Shown: positions 7,061 to 14,223 of the stretch, piece after piece
Numbering within the stretch: the stretch's first letter is position 1
Layout: each line of letters begins with the position of its first letter
Assembly: GCA_002441205.1 (NCBI GenBank)
Contig: DJVN01000052.1
Span: forward strand, 1-28,603
Source of the DNA: Syntrophaceae bacterium UBA6255
GTDB taxonomy: Bacteria > Desulfobacterota > Syntrophia > Syntrophales > Smithellaceae
Direction: 5' to 3'
Length of the DNA stretch: 28,603 nt
Made by a program: the position numbers and the translations under genes
Notes under the pieces: model-generated
Database searches by the model: none
The model's input: the letters and a program-made list of their open reading frames with translations, nothing else
Told to the model about the DNA's origin: nothing

Positions 7061-7774
7061 ATGGTAAATTTTACTGTTGACGGAAAAAATGTATCGGCGC
7101 CGAAAGGAACGATGCTGCTGGAGGCTATCCGCGGCGCGGGCATCTCGATTCCCACGCTCTGCGCGCATGAGGCTGTCAGCCGCTCCGGCGCCTGCCGCTT
7201 GTGTGTTGTGGAAATTAAAAAAGGAAACAGAACCCGAATTGTCACCTCCTGTCTCTATGCGGCTGAAGAAGGATTGATCGTGAATACGAAAAGCGACCGT
7301 GTGCTGAATGTACGGCGTCTCGTGATGGAACTGCTTTTGGCGCGCTGTCCTGAATCTGATGTTATTCAAAACATGGCCAAAGAACTTGGCGTGGAACCGC
7401 AGACCCGGTTTGTGGTCGATACCGACAAGGGCAAATGTATCTTATGCCGTTCCTGCGTGCGTGTTTGCGAAGAAATCGTCGGCGTGAGCGCCATCGGTCT
7501 TTTTGCCCGTGGTCCCCGGAAAACCGTCGGTACGCCCTATAACGAAAAGTCGGATGTTTGCATCGGCTGCGGCGCCTGTGTCTATGTCTGTCCCACCGGT
7601 CACATTGAAATGACCTCGACCGGAGATAAACGCAAAATCTGGGGACGCACCTTCAAGATGCAGGCCTGCTCCAAATGCGGCAAATTCTTCGCTCCCGTGG
7701 ATCAGTTGAAATTCATCAGCAAAAAAACCGGTACACCGCTCAGCGACCTGACGGTTTGCACCGAATGCCGATAA
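7061..7774 (+). CDS. NuoG/HydA N-terminal-like iron-sulfur subunit with C-terminal zinc-ribbon-like Cys pairs
   Basis: A 237-residue protein starting with a plant-type [2Fe-2S] domain (C34, C45, C48, C64), as in NuoG and HydA. The His-Cys [4Fe-4S] site that normally follows is not recognisable: 'LLLARCPESD' has only one Cys (C96) and no HxxxCxxC. Two classical [4Fe-4S] motifs follow (C126/129/132/136 and C167/170/173/177). The protein then ends in two Cys pairs, C203-x2-C206 and C233-x2-C236, resembling a zinc ribbon or rubredoxin-like site. No H-cluster or molybdopterin domain is present. It begins 14 bases after the nuoF-like gene with site GAGGTAGG. Probable role: electron wire between the NuoEF-like pair and Por. 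It is the last gene before a terminator. Confidence 0.82.
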   Translation: MVNFTVDGKNVSAPKGTMLLEAIRGAGISIPTLCAHEAVSRSGACRLCVVEIKKGNRTRIVTSCLYAAEEGLIVNTKSDRVLNVRRLVMELLLARCPESDVIQNMAKELGVEPQTRFVVDTDKGKCILCRSCVRVCEEIVGVSAIGLFARGPRKTVGTPYNEKSDVCIGCGACVYVCPTGHIEMTSTGDKRKIWGRTFKMQACSKCGKFFAPVDQLKFISKKTGTPLSDLTVCTECR

Positions 7775-7811
7775 TTTAACTTAATAAAATAAAAAAGATT
7801 TCAACTTAAAG

Positions 7812-7857
7812 ATAGGTTCCGCATTCATATTGAGAAGATGGGACCTATTTTATTTTT
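7812..7857 (+). terminator. Intrinsic terminator of the por-nuo operon
   Basis: ATAGGTTCC (7812-7820) pairs with GGGACCTAT (7840-7848) with one G-U pair and a 19-base loop, followed directly by a T-rich tract to 7857. It lies about 40 bases after the last stop of the operon. Confidence 0.7.
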
Positions 7858-7978
7858 GGAACAAATAACCCACACTACGGCTTAATAAAGAATTTTCTCC
7901 TGGCCAGTTTTTCTTTTGAGGATTTCAGTTTCCATAAATTTCAAAATATCGGGCTTCAATGTGTTCGGTTTAATTTTC

Positions 7979-8007
7979 TTGACAGGTATATACCATCTTC
8001 ATATACT
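7979..8007 (+). promoter_or_regulatory. Strong sigma70-type promoter
   Basis: TTGACA (7979-7984), a perfect -35, is 17 bases from TATACT (8002-8007), five of six matches to the -10 consensus. This is the best promoter match I found in the window. Transcription would start near 8014, about 160 bases before the next gene, and would run into the hairpin at 8078-8103. Confidence 0.65.
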
Positions 8008-8013
8008 TAATAT

Positions 8014-8117
8014 CATCTCGCTTTCGCAACGGCGTAAATCTCAGGTGCTATGGTATTCTCCGCTGTGCAGGATTGTTCCCAAGTCCGATTAATCGGATTT
8101 GGGTTATTCGTTTTTTT
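8014..8117 (+). ncRNA. Candidate small RNA or attenuated leader (~100 nt)
   Basis: The interval between the strong promoter and the strong intrinsic terminator has no plausible reading frame, so the predicted product is an RNA of about 100 bases. It may be a stand-alone small RNA, or a leader whose terminator controls the CoA-transferase/GNAT gene at 8173. I did not recognise a known riboswitch or 6S-like fold. The rest of the 398-base gap (7858-7978) shows no feature. Confidence 0.4.
8078..8117 (+). terminator. Strong intrinsic terminator
   Basis: CCCAAGTCCGA (8078-8088) pairs with TCGGATTTGGG (8093-8103) with one G-U pair, leaving a TTAA loop, and is followed by TTATTCG and a run of seven T. 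There is no annotated gene just upstream on this strand, so it must end the RNA from the promoter at 7979 or attenuate the downstream gene. Confidence 0.75.
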
Positions 8118-8120
8118 AAT

Positions 8121-8151
8121 TTGAGTCTCACTATAAATTTAAAACTATACT
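8121..8151 (+). promoter_or_regulatory. Possible promoter for the CoA-transferase/GNAT gene
   Basis: TATACT (8146-8151) is a good -10, but the only -35 candidate, TTGAGT (8121-8126), is 19 bases away. If used, the leader would be only about 15 bases long and would still contain the AGGGTGG ribosome binding site before ATG 8173. Confidence 0.3.
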
Positions 8152-8172
8152 ACTGAAAAAGGGTGGCGTTTT

Positions 8173-10026
8173 ATGTGGAAGGATAAGGTTGTTTCTCCGA
8201 AGGACATACTTTCTAAAATTGAACCGGGTATGACAATTTTTCTGGGTACGGGCATGGCGGAACCGCGGACACTGGTAAAAAATCTCATGGCTTCAGAAGA
8301 ACCAAACCTGCAGGATTTGGAATTAATTCAGTTGGTGAGTATAGGAGACACCATCCCTATCGATGAAAGATATTCGCGAAAATTTCGTCTCAGGACGTTT
8401 TTCTCCGGATGGATTGCTTCAGAAGCGATCAGCGCGGGCAGGATTGATCTGATTCCCAGCAGATTTTCCAAAATACCTCAATTGTTTAAAACAGGCGCGA
8501 TTCATATTGATGCGGCTTTTATCCAAATTTCAAAGCCCGATGAAAACGGTTACGCGTGCCTGGTCGGTGTAGATGTGGAAAGGCAGGCAATGGAAACCGC
8601 GCATCTTGTTGTTGGAGAAATTAATGCTAAAGCGCCTCGTATTATGGGTGACACGCTTGTTCACGTGGATGAATTCAACTATTTTGTCGAATCAACGGAA
8701 ACGCCACTTTATATTCCTCGCTGGCCCGTGGAGGATATTTTTCTAAAAATCGCCTCCAATATCGCGGCTGTAGTGGAAGACGGGAGCTGTATTTCTCTCG
8801 GTATCGGGCCTCTCTATGAAGCGCTGGCTGTTCAGTTACAAACTAAAAAGAATCTGGGCATCCATTCACCCTTTTTCACCGATTCAATAATGGATCTTGT
8901 CAAAAGTGGCGCTGTGAGCAACAGATACAAAGGCATTTTTCGGGGCAAATGCGCGGCTTCTTATCTGTTGGGAAGTGAAGAATTGATGCGCTGGCTGGAT
9001 AATAATCCGCTGGTGGAGTTTCAGCCGGAAGATGTAATTACAGATCCAAAAATAATCAGCAGTAATGACCGGATGATGGCCATTCTTCCGGCCAGAAAAA
9101 TTGATTTAACGGGTAATGTTGCTCTGCATGCCGGAAAAGGTAATGTTACCGCCGGTCCGGGGAACGTTCAGGAACTATTTATCGGAGCCCAGCTCTCCCA
9201 AAACGGCCGCACAATTTTTGGCCTGCCCAGCCGCAACCTCAAAGGTATGCCCAATATTGTTCTTTCGGTTGACAATCTGCCCTTCCAGTTTACCAACCGT
9301 GAATCAATGGATCTGGTCGCCACGGAATATGGCACGGCTTATCTCATGGGCAAGACCATGCGTGAGCGTGCGCAGGAATTGATTGATATTGCGCATCCCG
9401 ATGACCGGGCTGAACTTGTCCGGCAGGCTAAAGAAGCAAAACTGCTTTATGCCGATCAGATCTATTTTCCAGAATCAGGACACCTTTATCCATCGAAATT
9501 AATCAACACCCATGAATTTAAAGGTGGACTGAAGGTTCTTTTCCGGCCTATTAAACCTTCTGATGAAGAGAAGATGCGCGATTTGTTCTACCGTTTTTCG
9601 GATCAGGCTGTTTACTCCCGTTATTTTACCTCCATCAAAACCATGCCGCATAAAAAGATGCAGGAATACGTCAACGTGAATTACCGTTCGGCGCTTTCGC
9701 TGGTTGGTATTGTCGAGATTGCCGGTACGGAAAAAATTATTGCCGAGGCTCGTTATGTCCGGATCAAGCAGGATTCTTTCGCTGATGTGGCGTTCGTTGT
9801 CGATGAGGCTTATCAGAGCAAGGGGATTGCTTCATATCTTTTTGAATTGCTGATTCGTGCGGCCCGTGAAGAAGGTATTAAAGGATTTACCGCCGATGTT
9901 CTGGCGACCAATAAATCCATGCTGAAGGTTTTTGAAAAAGCGCCTTTTCCCGTGCAGACAGTCCTGTCCCGCGGCATCTATGAATTGACGATTCCCTTCT
10001 CTTCCGAGATGGTTTTAAAATCTTAA
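8173..10026 (+). CDS. Acetyl-CoA hydrolase/CoA-transferase fused to a GNAT acetyltransferase domain
   Basis: A 617-residue two-part protein. Residues 1 to about 440 match the acetyl-CoA hydrolase / 4-hydroxybutyrate CoA-transferase family, with 'GIGPLYEALAVQL', 'GNVTAGPGNVQELFIGAQLS' and the late 'TEYGTAYLMGKTMRERAQELI' typical of its C-terminal domain. From about residue 446 a GNAT domain begins ('LKVLFRPIKPSDEEKMRDLF'), with the acetyl-CoA loop 'YQSKGIASYL' and 'ATNKSMLKVFEK'. The first half would transfer or hydrolyse CoA from acyl-CoA; the GNAT half may bind acyl-CoA and acylate a protein or serve as a sensor. This fusion is seen in anaerobic deltaproteobacteria. It is monocistronic, with site AGGGTGG before ATG 8173, and faces a convergent aminotransferase gene 31 bases away. 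The native substrate is unknown. Confidence 0.87.
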   Translation: MWKDKVVSPKDILSKIEPGMTIFLGTGMAEPRTLVKNLMASEEPNLQDLELIQLVSIGDTIPIDERYSRKFRLRTFFSGWIASEAISAGRIDLIPSRFSKIPQLFKTGAIHIDAAFIQISKPDENGYACLVGVDVERQAMETAHLVVGEINAKAPRIMGDTLVHVDEFNYFVESTETPLYIPRWPVEDIFLKIASNIAAVVEDGSCISLGIGPLYEALAVQLQTKKNLGIHSPFFTDSIMDLVKSGAVSNRYKGIFRGKCAASYLLGSEELMRWLDNNPLVEFQPEDVITDPKIISSNDRMMAILPARKIDLTGNVALHAGKGNVTAGPGNVQELFIGAQLSQNGRTIFGLPSRNLKGMPNIVLSVDNLPFQFTNRESMDLVATEYGTAYLMGKTMRERAQELIDIAHPDDRAELVRQAKEAKLLYADQIYFPESGHLYPSKLINTHEFKGGLKVLFRPIKPSDEEKMRDLFYRFSDQAVYSRYFTSIKTMPHKKMQEYVNVNYRSALSLVGIVEIAGTEKIIAEARYVRIKQDSFADVAFVVDEAYQSKGIASYLFELLIRAAREEGIKGFTADVLATNKSMLKVFEKAPFPVQTVLSRGIYELTIPFSSEMVLKS

Positions 10027-10057
10027 TAAATGCCATCGGAAAAAGAACAATTGTCGC

Positions 10058-11203
10058 TCAAAAATACTTCAAAAGATAACGCTCCAGGCGGTTCAGTCCC
10101 TCTTTAATATTTTCCAGAGAGTTGGCATAAGAGAAACGCAAAAAACCTTCACCGCCGCTGCCAAAATCAATGCCCGGTGAGACACCTACCTTTACCTCTT
10201 CGGTAATGCGAAAAGCTTCTTTATAAGAATCTTTGCAAAAGCGACGGGCGTCGGCAAAAACATAGAAAGCCCCGGTCGGTTCGACATGGATGACGAACCC
10301 CATGTCTCTCAAACGTGACAGCATGTAACGACGGCGCTCGTCATAAATTGTTATCATCTTGGCCACATCTTTCTTGGCTTTGGTCAAAGCGGCAATGCCC
10401 GCCCACTGAATATAGTTGTTGGCGGAAATCATGAAATTCTGATGAATCCGTTGCATGACGTTGGAAAACTCTTTGGGGAAGATGCAGTATCCCAGGCGCC
10501 AGCCGGTCATTGCGTAGAGCTTGGAAAAACCGTTGATGACAAAAGCCTTGTTCGTGAATTCCAGAATAGAGTGGGCACGGCCTTGATAGACCAGGCCATG
10601 ATAAATTTCGTCCGAGATAATATACTGGCGGTGAAATTGCGCGACATTCTGTAATTGGTCTTTGGTCATGACAATGCCGGTGGGATTGGAAGGCGAATTG
10701 ATCAGAATCGCTTTCGTTCGGGGTGAAAGCTTCTTTTTAATGTCCTTCGGACGGTACTGAAAACCTTCTTCCGGAAACGTTTTCACTTCCTTGACTTTGC
10801 CGCCGGTCGCGAGAATAAAGTTCTGATAACAGGGATAGCGCGGATTGGAAATGATTACCTCGTCCCCGTGATCCAGAATCGCCAGCATTGTAAAAAGCAG
10901 GGCGGGAGATGTGCCGGTGGAAATCATGACCCGGTCCGGGGTGATATTAACGCGGTATTCCTTATGATAGAAATCGCATATGGCCTGCCTCAATTCCAGC
11001 AGTCCCAGCGCGTGGGTGTAGCGGGTTTTATTATTTAGCAGGGCTTCTTGCGCCGCCTTTATGATGACCTTCGGCGTGGGGAAGTCCGGTTCGCCGACTT
11101 CCATGTGGATGACATTTTCACCTTTACGCTCCAGTTCCTCAGCTTTAGCCATGACATCCATGACAATAAATGACGTGAATCGGGAAGCTCTTTTCGAAAT
11201 CAT
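10058..11203 (-). CDS. PLP-dependent class I/II aminotransferase (aspartate aminotransferase family)
   Basis: A 381-residue fold-type I aminotransferase. Visible motifs are 'NSPSNPTG' (substrate/PLP contacts), 'ISDEIYHGLVY' (the PLP-ring Asp and Tyr) and 'GFSKLYAMTGWRLGY' with the Schiff-base Lys. The C-terminal 'FLRFSYANS' carries the carboxylate-binding Arg. It moves an amino group between an amino acid and a 2-oxoacid in the cytoplasm; the exact substrate cannot be read from sequence. On the minus strand an AGAGG site lies about 6 bases before the ATG (complement of 11201-11203). The gene is monocistronic and divergent from guaA. Confidence 0.9.
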   Translation of the reverse strand: MISKRASRFTSFIVMDVMAKAEELERKGENVIHMEVGEPDFPTPKVIIKAAQEALLNNKTRYTHALGLLELRQAICDFYHKEYRVNITPDRVMISTGTSPALLFTMLAILDHGDEVIISNPRYPCYQNFILATGGKVKEVKTFPEEGFQYRPKDIKKKLSPRTKAILINSPSNPTGIVMTKDQLQNVAQFHRQYIISDEIYHGLVYQGRAHSILEFTNKAFVINGFSKLYAMTGWRLGYCIFPKEFSNVMQRIHQNFMISANNYIQWAGIAALTKAKKDVAKMITIYDERRRYMLSRLRDMGFVIHVEPTGAFYVFADARRFCKDSYKEAFRITEEVKVGVSPGIDFGSGGEGFLRFSYANSLENIKEGLNRLERYLLKYF

Positions 11204-11241
11204 AAATACCTCTTGAGTCGTGATGGTTTTAATTTATTGTG

Positions 11242-11263
11242 ATTGTTGAATTTTTTCAACAAT
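11242..11263. repeat. Inverted repeat, 9-bp perfect arms, between divergent genes
   Basis: ATTGTTGAA (11242-11250) and TTCAACAAT (11255-11263) form a perfect 9-bp hairpin with a TTTT loop, followed on the plus strand by TTTTATTG. No gene ends here on the plus strand, so it is more likely an operator or leader hairpin for the minus-strand aminotransferase, whose start is 39 bases away. Confidence 0.4.
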
Positions 11264-11368
11264 TTTTATTGTCTATATCTAAATGTTTTCAATGTCATGA
11301 ACACTCAGCTGTTGTTACATTATTGTGTTATTTTAAGAAATAAAATGCTTTATGAATTAGATGAATAG

Positions 11369-11396
11369 TTGCTAATTTTTTTAATATAAGTATAGT
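11369..11396 (+). promoter_or_regulatory. Candidate promoter of guaA
   Basis: TTGCTA (11369-11374) and TATAGT (11391-11396, five of six matches) are 16 bases apart, giving a leader of about 55 bases before ATG 11458. The surrounding DNA is very AT-rich, so chance matches are likely. Confidence 0.38.
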
Positions 11397-11457
11397 GGCC
11401 AACAAGGAGTATTTTAAAATCTTTTCAGGATAAATTACGAAATTAAGGATAGTCAAA

Positions 11458-12987
11458 ATGATTCTCATTATAGATTTCGGATCTCAATATAACCAGTTGA
11501 TAGCCCGGCGGGTAAGAGAAAATCATGTTTATTGCCAGATTGAACCGCCGAACATTTCCATCGCTGCCATCAAAAGGCTGGACCCCGAAGGAATTATTTT
11601 GTCCGGCGGCCCGGCGAGTATTTACAGCCAAAGAGCTCCCCGTGTGGACAAAAGCGTCTTTCATCTGGGTATTCCTATCCTGGGAATTTGTTACGGCCTT
11701 CAGTATATGGTGGATTCCCTGGGCGGGAAAGTCATCGGTTCTAAAAAACGCGAATACGGCTTTGCCGAACTTCTGGTAAAACAGCAACAAGATATTTTCA
11801 AAGGTGTGAATAAAAAAACGCAGTGCTGGATGAGTCACGGCGATTCCATTGGATCTTTACCGAAGGGATTTGTCATAACGGCTTCGACGGCCAATACACC
11901 GGTTGCTGCCGCACAGGATTCGAAGCATGGTTTTTACGGCCTGCAATTTCACCCGGAAGTTGTTCATACGAAAGAGGGTAAAAAAATCCTTTCCAACTTC
12001 CTTTTTGGTATTTGCCACTGTAAAAAAACATGGTCCATGAAATCCTTTGTTGCTGACGCGGTGGAGGAAATCCGCCGGCAGGTCGGTAGCGAAAAGGTCA
12101 TGCTGGGACTTTCCGGCGGTGTGGACTCGTCCGTTGCGGCTGTTTTGCTCAATAAAGCCATCGGCAGGCAACTTACCTGCGTTTTTGTGGATAACGGTGT
12201 GCTCAGGGCCGGAGAGGCCGAACGGGTAATTAAAATGTTTAAAAAACATTTGGGTATCAATCTGCGGTTTGCCAGGGCTGGAAAAATATTTTTGAAAAAA
12301 TTAAAAGGCGTGACCGATCCGGAAAAGAAACGCAAGATTATTGGACGCACATTCATACAGGTTTTTGAGAAGGAAGCGCAGCAGATCAAAGGGGTGAAAT
12401 TTCTGGCGCAGGGAACTCTGTATCCCGATTTAATCGAATCACGTTCGGCTTTCGGCGGTCCCAGCGCGGTGATTAAATCGCATCATAATGTCGGCGGTCT
12501 ACCGAAGAAAATGAATCTGAAACTGGTTGAACCGCTCAAGCATTTATTCAAGGATGAAGTGCGTCTTTTAGGAAAAGAGCTGGGACTGGCTGACGATGTT
12601 GTCTGGCGTCAACCCTTTCCGGGACCCGGTCTGGCCATTCGGATTATCGGAGAGATAACCCCGCAACGTCTGTCTGTTTTGCGTCAAGCCGACACCATCC
12701 TCTGGGAAGAAATCCGTGCTAAAAAACTTTACTATAAGCTGTGGCAGTCCTTTGCCGTGCTTTTGCCGATTAAAAGTGTCGGGATAATGGGTGACCAGCG
12801 TACGTATGAAAATATTCTGGCGATTCGGGCTGTGACCAGTGACGACGCCATGACTGCCGACTGGGCACCCTTACCTCACGATGTTCTGGCGAGAATATCC
12901 AATCGTATCATCAATGAAGTACGCGGCATAAACCGCGTTGTTTATGACATCAGCTCGAAGCCGCCCAGCACGATAGAATGGGAATAA
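11458..12987 (+). CDS. guaA: GMP synthase (glutamine-hydrolysing)
   Basis: A complete 509-residue GuaA, converting XMP to GMP with ATP and glutamine. The N-terminal class I glutamine amidotransferase domain has the nucleophile C78 in 'GICYGLQY' and the His165/Glu167 pair in 'LQFHPEVVHT'. The ATP pyrophosphatase domain follows, with its PP-loop 'LSGGVDSS' near residues 218-225. The dimerisation domain ends in the family-typical 'KPPSTIEWE'. An AAGGAT site precedes ATG 11458. It is not next to guaB and appears monocistronic. It is the most conserved housekeeping gene in the window and useful for taxonomic placement. Confidence 0.96.
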   Translation: MILIIDFGSQYNQLIARRVRENHVYCQIEPPNISIAAIKRLDPEGIILSGGPASIYSQRAPRVDKSVFHLGIPILGICYGLQYMVDSLGGKVIGSKKREYGFAELLVKQQQDIFKGVNKKTQCWMSHGDSIGSLPKGFVITASTANTPVAAAQDSKHGFYGLQFHPEVVHTKEGKKILSNFLFGICHCKKTWSMKSFVADAVEEIRRQVGSEKVMLGLSGGVDSSVAAVLLNKAIGRQLTCVFVDNGVLRAGEAERVIKMFKKHLGINLRFARAGKIFLKKLKGVTDPEKKRKIIGRTFIQVFEKEAQQIKGVKFLAQGTLYPDLIESRSAFGGPSAVIKSHHNVGGLPKKMNLKLVEPLKHLFKDEVRLLGKELGLADDVVWRQPFPGPGLAIRIIGEITPQRLSVLRQADTILWEEIRAKKLYYKLWQSFAVLLPIKSVGIMGDQRTYENILAIRAVTSDDAMTADWAPLPHDVLARISNRIINEVRGINRVVYDISSKPPSTIEWE

Positions 12988-13243
12988 GGATACCATTCCG
13001 CTTTCTTCGGCTAACTTTGTTGGCATCGTCGTCGGCTTCCTCGACGTATTATCATATACGCCTGTGGAACCTCCTCCTTGCCGCCGCGTTATCCTTTGAA
13101 ATCGAAATGTTATAAGATAGTTCTTCAATTTAGAAGGACAAAATCTAGAAATTTATTCTTTACAAAAAAATCAGATTTGTTACGCTTTTGCCAAAAGCAT
13201 TGGAAAAGGCTAAGCTCGTGTATTAATTTTTATTTACGAGAGA
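12988..13243. other. Structured intergenic stretch, possible dispersed repeat element
   Basis: Between guaA and the HNH-like gene. The left half (about 12988-13105) is GC-richer and contains small hairpins, for example CGTCG and CGACG around 13027-13046, and its ends carry AAGGATA and TATCCTT in inverted orientation about 110 bases apart. The right half is AT-rich and featureless, with no clear promoter. An 85-codon minus-strand frame over this region has no recognisable family. The look is that of a short non-coding repeat or miniature element; only one copy is in the window, so this is unproven. Confidence 0.28.
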
Positions 13244-14134
13244 GTGCAGACATTGAATGGCTATTGCAGACTATGTAAACAAGAAAAGGAACTTGTAGAA
13301 AGCCACATTATTCCGAATTTCGTTTATAGGTGGTTAAAAGAATCATCCGTAACCGGTCATTTCAGATTTGGTGAAACTATCAACCGACGAGTTCAAGATG
13401 GAACAAAAGCATATTTGCTCTGCGGTGACTGTGAGCAGCTTTTCGGAGCATGGGAGAATACTTTTGCGAAGGAAATATTCGTGCCATTACACGAAGGTGG
13501 TGCGACGAAAGTCTATGGTCCATGGTTACTGAAATTCTCTGTATCAATTTCGTGGAGAATTCTGACATATTTCAAAGAGTGTCTTGACCTGAACCATTTT
13601 TCTGAGGATTTGTTACGATCTGTCGATAATGCCCTAAATGTATGGCAGGAGTTTTTGCTCGGTAAAAGGCTACACCCTGATAAGTGTGAACAACACATAT
13701 TGCCATTTAGGGGCTTTATCTCTGACCGAAGCGATCCAGACTTGCCTAGCAATTTCAATCGCTATGTGTCACGTTCTGTTGACATTGACGCCGCTTGTTC
13801 TAAGACCCATGCCTATGTTTACGCCAAAATGTGTCGTATTCTACTAGTCGGCTTTATAGAAATGAGCCATAGAGAGCGGTGGCGTGATACAAAAATCCAT
13901 GTAAAAAAAGGGACTCTAGAAAAGCAACACTACAGAATCCCTATGGTCATTCGCGATTTCATGTATTATAAGGCTCAAAGACTTCAAGAGATCCAGAGAA
14001 CGATGTCCGGCAGACAATGGAACAAGGTGGGCCAAGACTACCGCAAAAATTTGAACAAATTCCAAAACTCGGAAATGTTCAACGCGATAACACAGGATTT
14101 CATTCTTTTTGGGGAAGATGCTTTTGATGATTGA
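13244..14134 (+). CDS. Uncharacterised protein with HNH-like zinc motif
   Basis: A 296-residue protein of unknown function. The N terminus has 'CRLCKQEKELVESHIIP' and, about 40 residues later, 'LLCGDCEQLFGAWE'. This pattern of CxxC, then a His in 'SHIIP', then CxxCE is that of a treble-clef/HNH-like zinc site, found in many poorly described bacterial proteins, some beside defence genes. The remaining ~220 residues are mostly helical, rich in Arg and aromatic residues, with no motif I recognise. Start is uncertain: GTG 13244, or TTG 13253, which has the AGAGAG site at a better distance. The gene is AT-richer than guaA, stands alone, and follows a structured stretch, all pointing to acquisition. 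Nuclease activity is a guess. Confidence 0.6.
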   Translation: MQTLNGYCRLCKQEKELVESHIIPNFVYRWLKESSVTGHFRFGETINRRVQDGTKAYLLCGDCEQLFGAWENTFAKEIFVPLHEGGATKVYGPWLLKFSVSISWRILTYFKECLDLNHFSEDLLRSVDNALNVWQEFLLGKRLHPDKCEQHILPFRGFISDRSDPDLPSNFNRYVSRSVDIDAACSKTHAYVYAKMCRILLVGFIEMSHRERWRDTKIHVKKGTLEKQHYRIPMVIRDFMYYKAQRLQEIQRTMSGRQWNKVGQDYRKNLNKFQNSEMFNAITQDFILFGEDAFDD

Positions 14135-14223
14135 AATAATTCAGATAACTAGAGGGTGCATTGAATCAACCATAAAATGAAATTAATGAAACAAGTACAA
14201 CAAATTAATATCCCTTTAAATAA

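Noticed and set aside
4720..7774. Electron-bifurcating [FeFe] hydrogenase operon
   Set aside because: The HydB/HydC-like genes suggest it, but no H-cluster motif is present in any frame here; the third subunit stops after its ferredoxin domains.
12871..13128. Minus-strand 85-codon frame overlapping the end of guaA and the structured stretch
   Set aside because: No known motif, low-complexity N-terminal half, and it overlaps the conserved guaA C terminus. More likely a chance frame over a repeat-like stretch.
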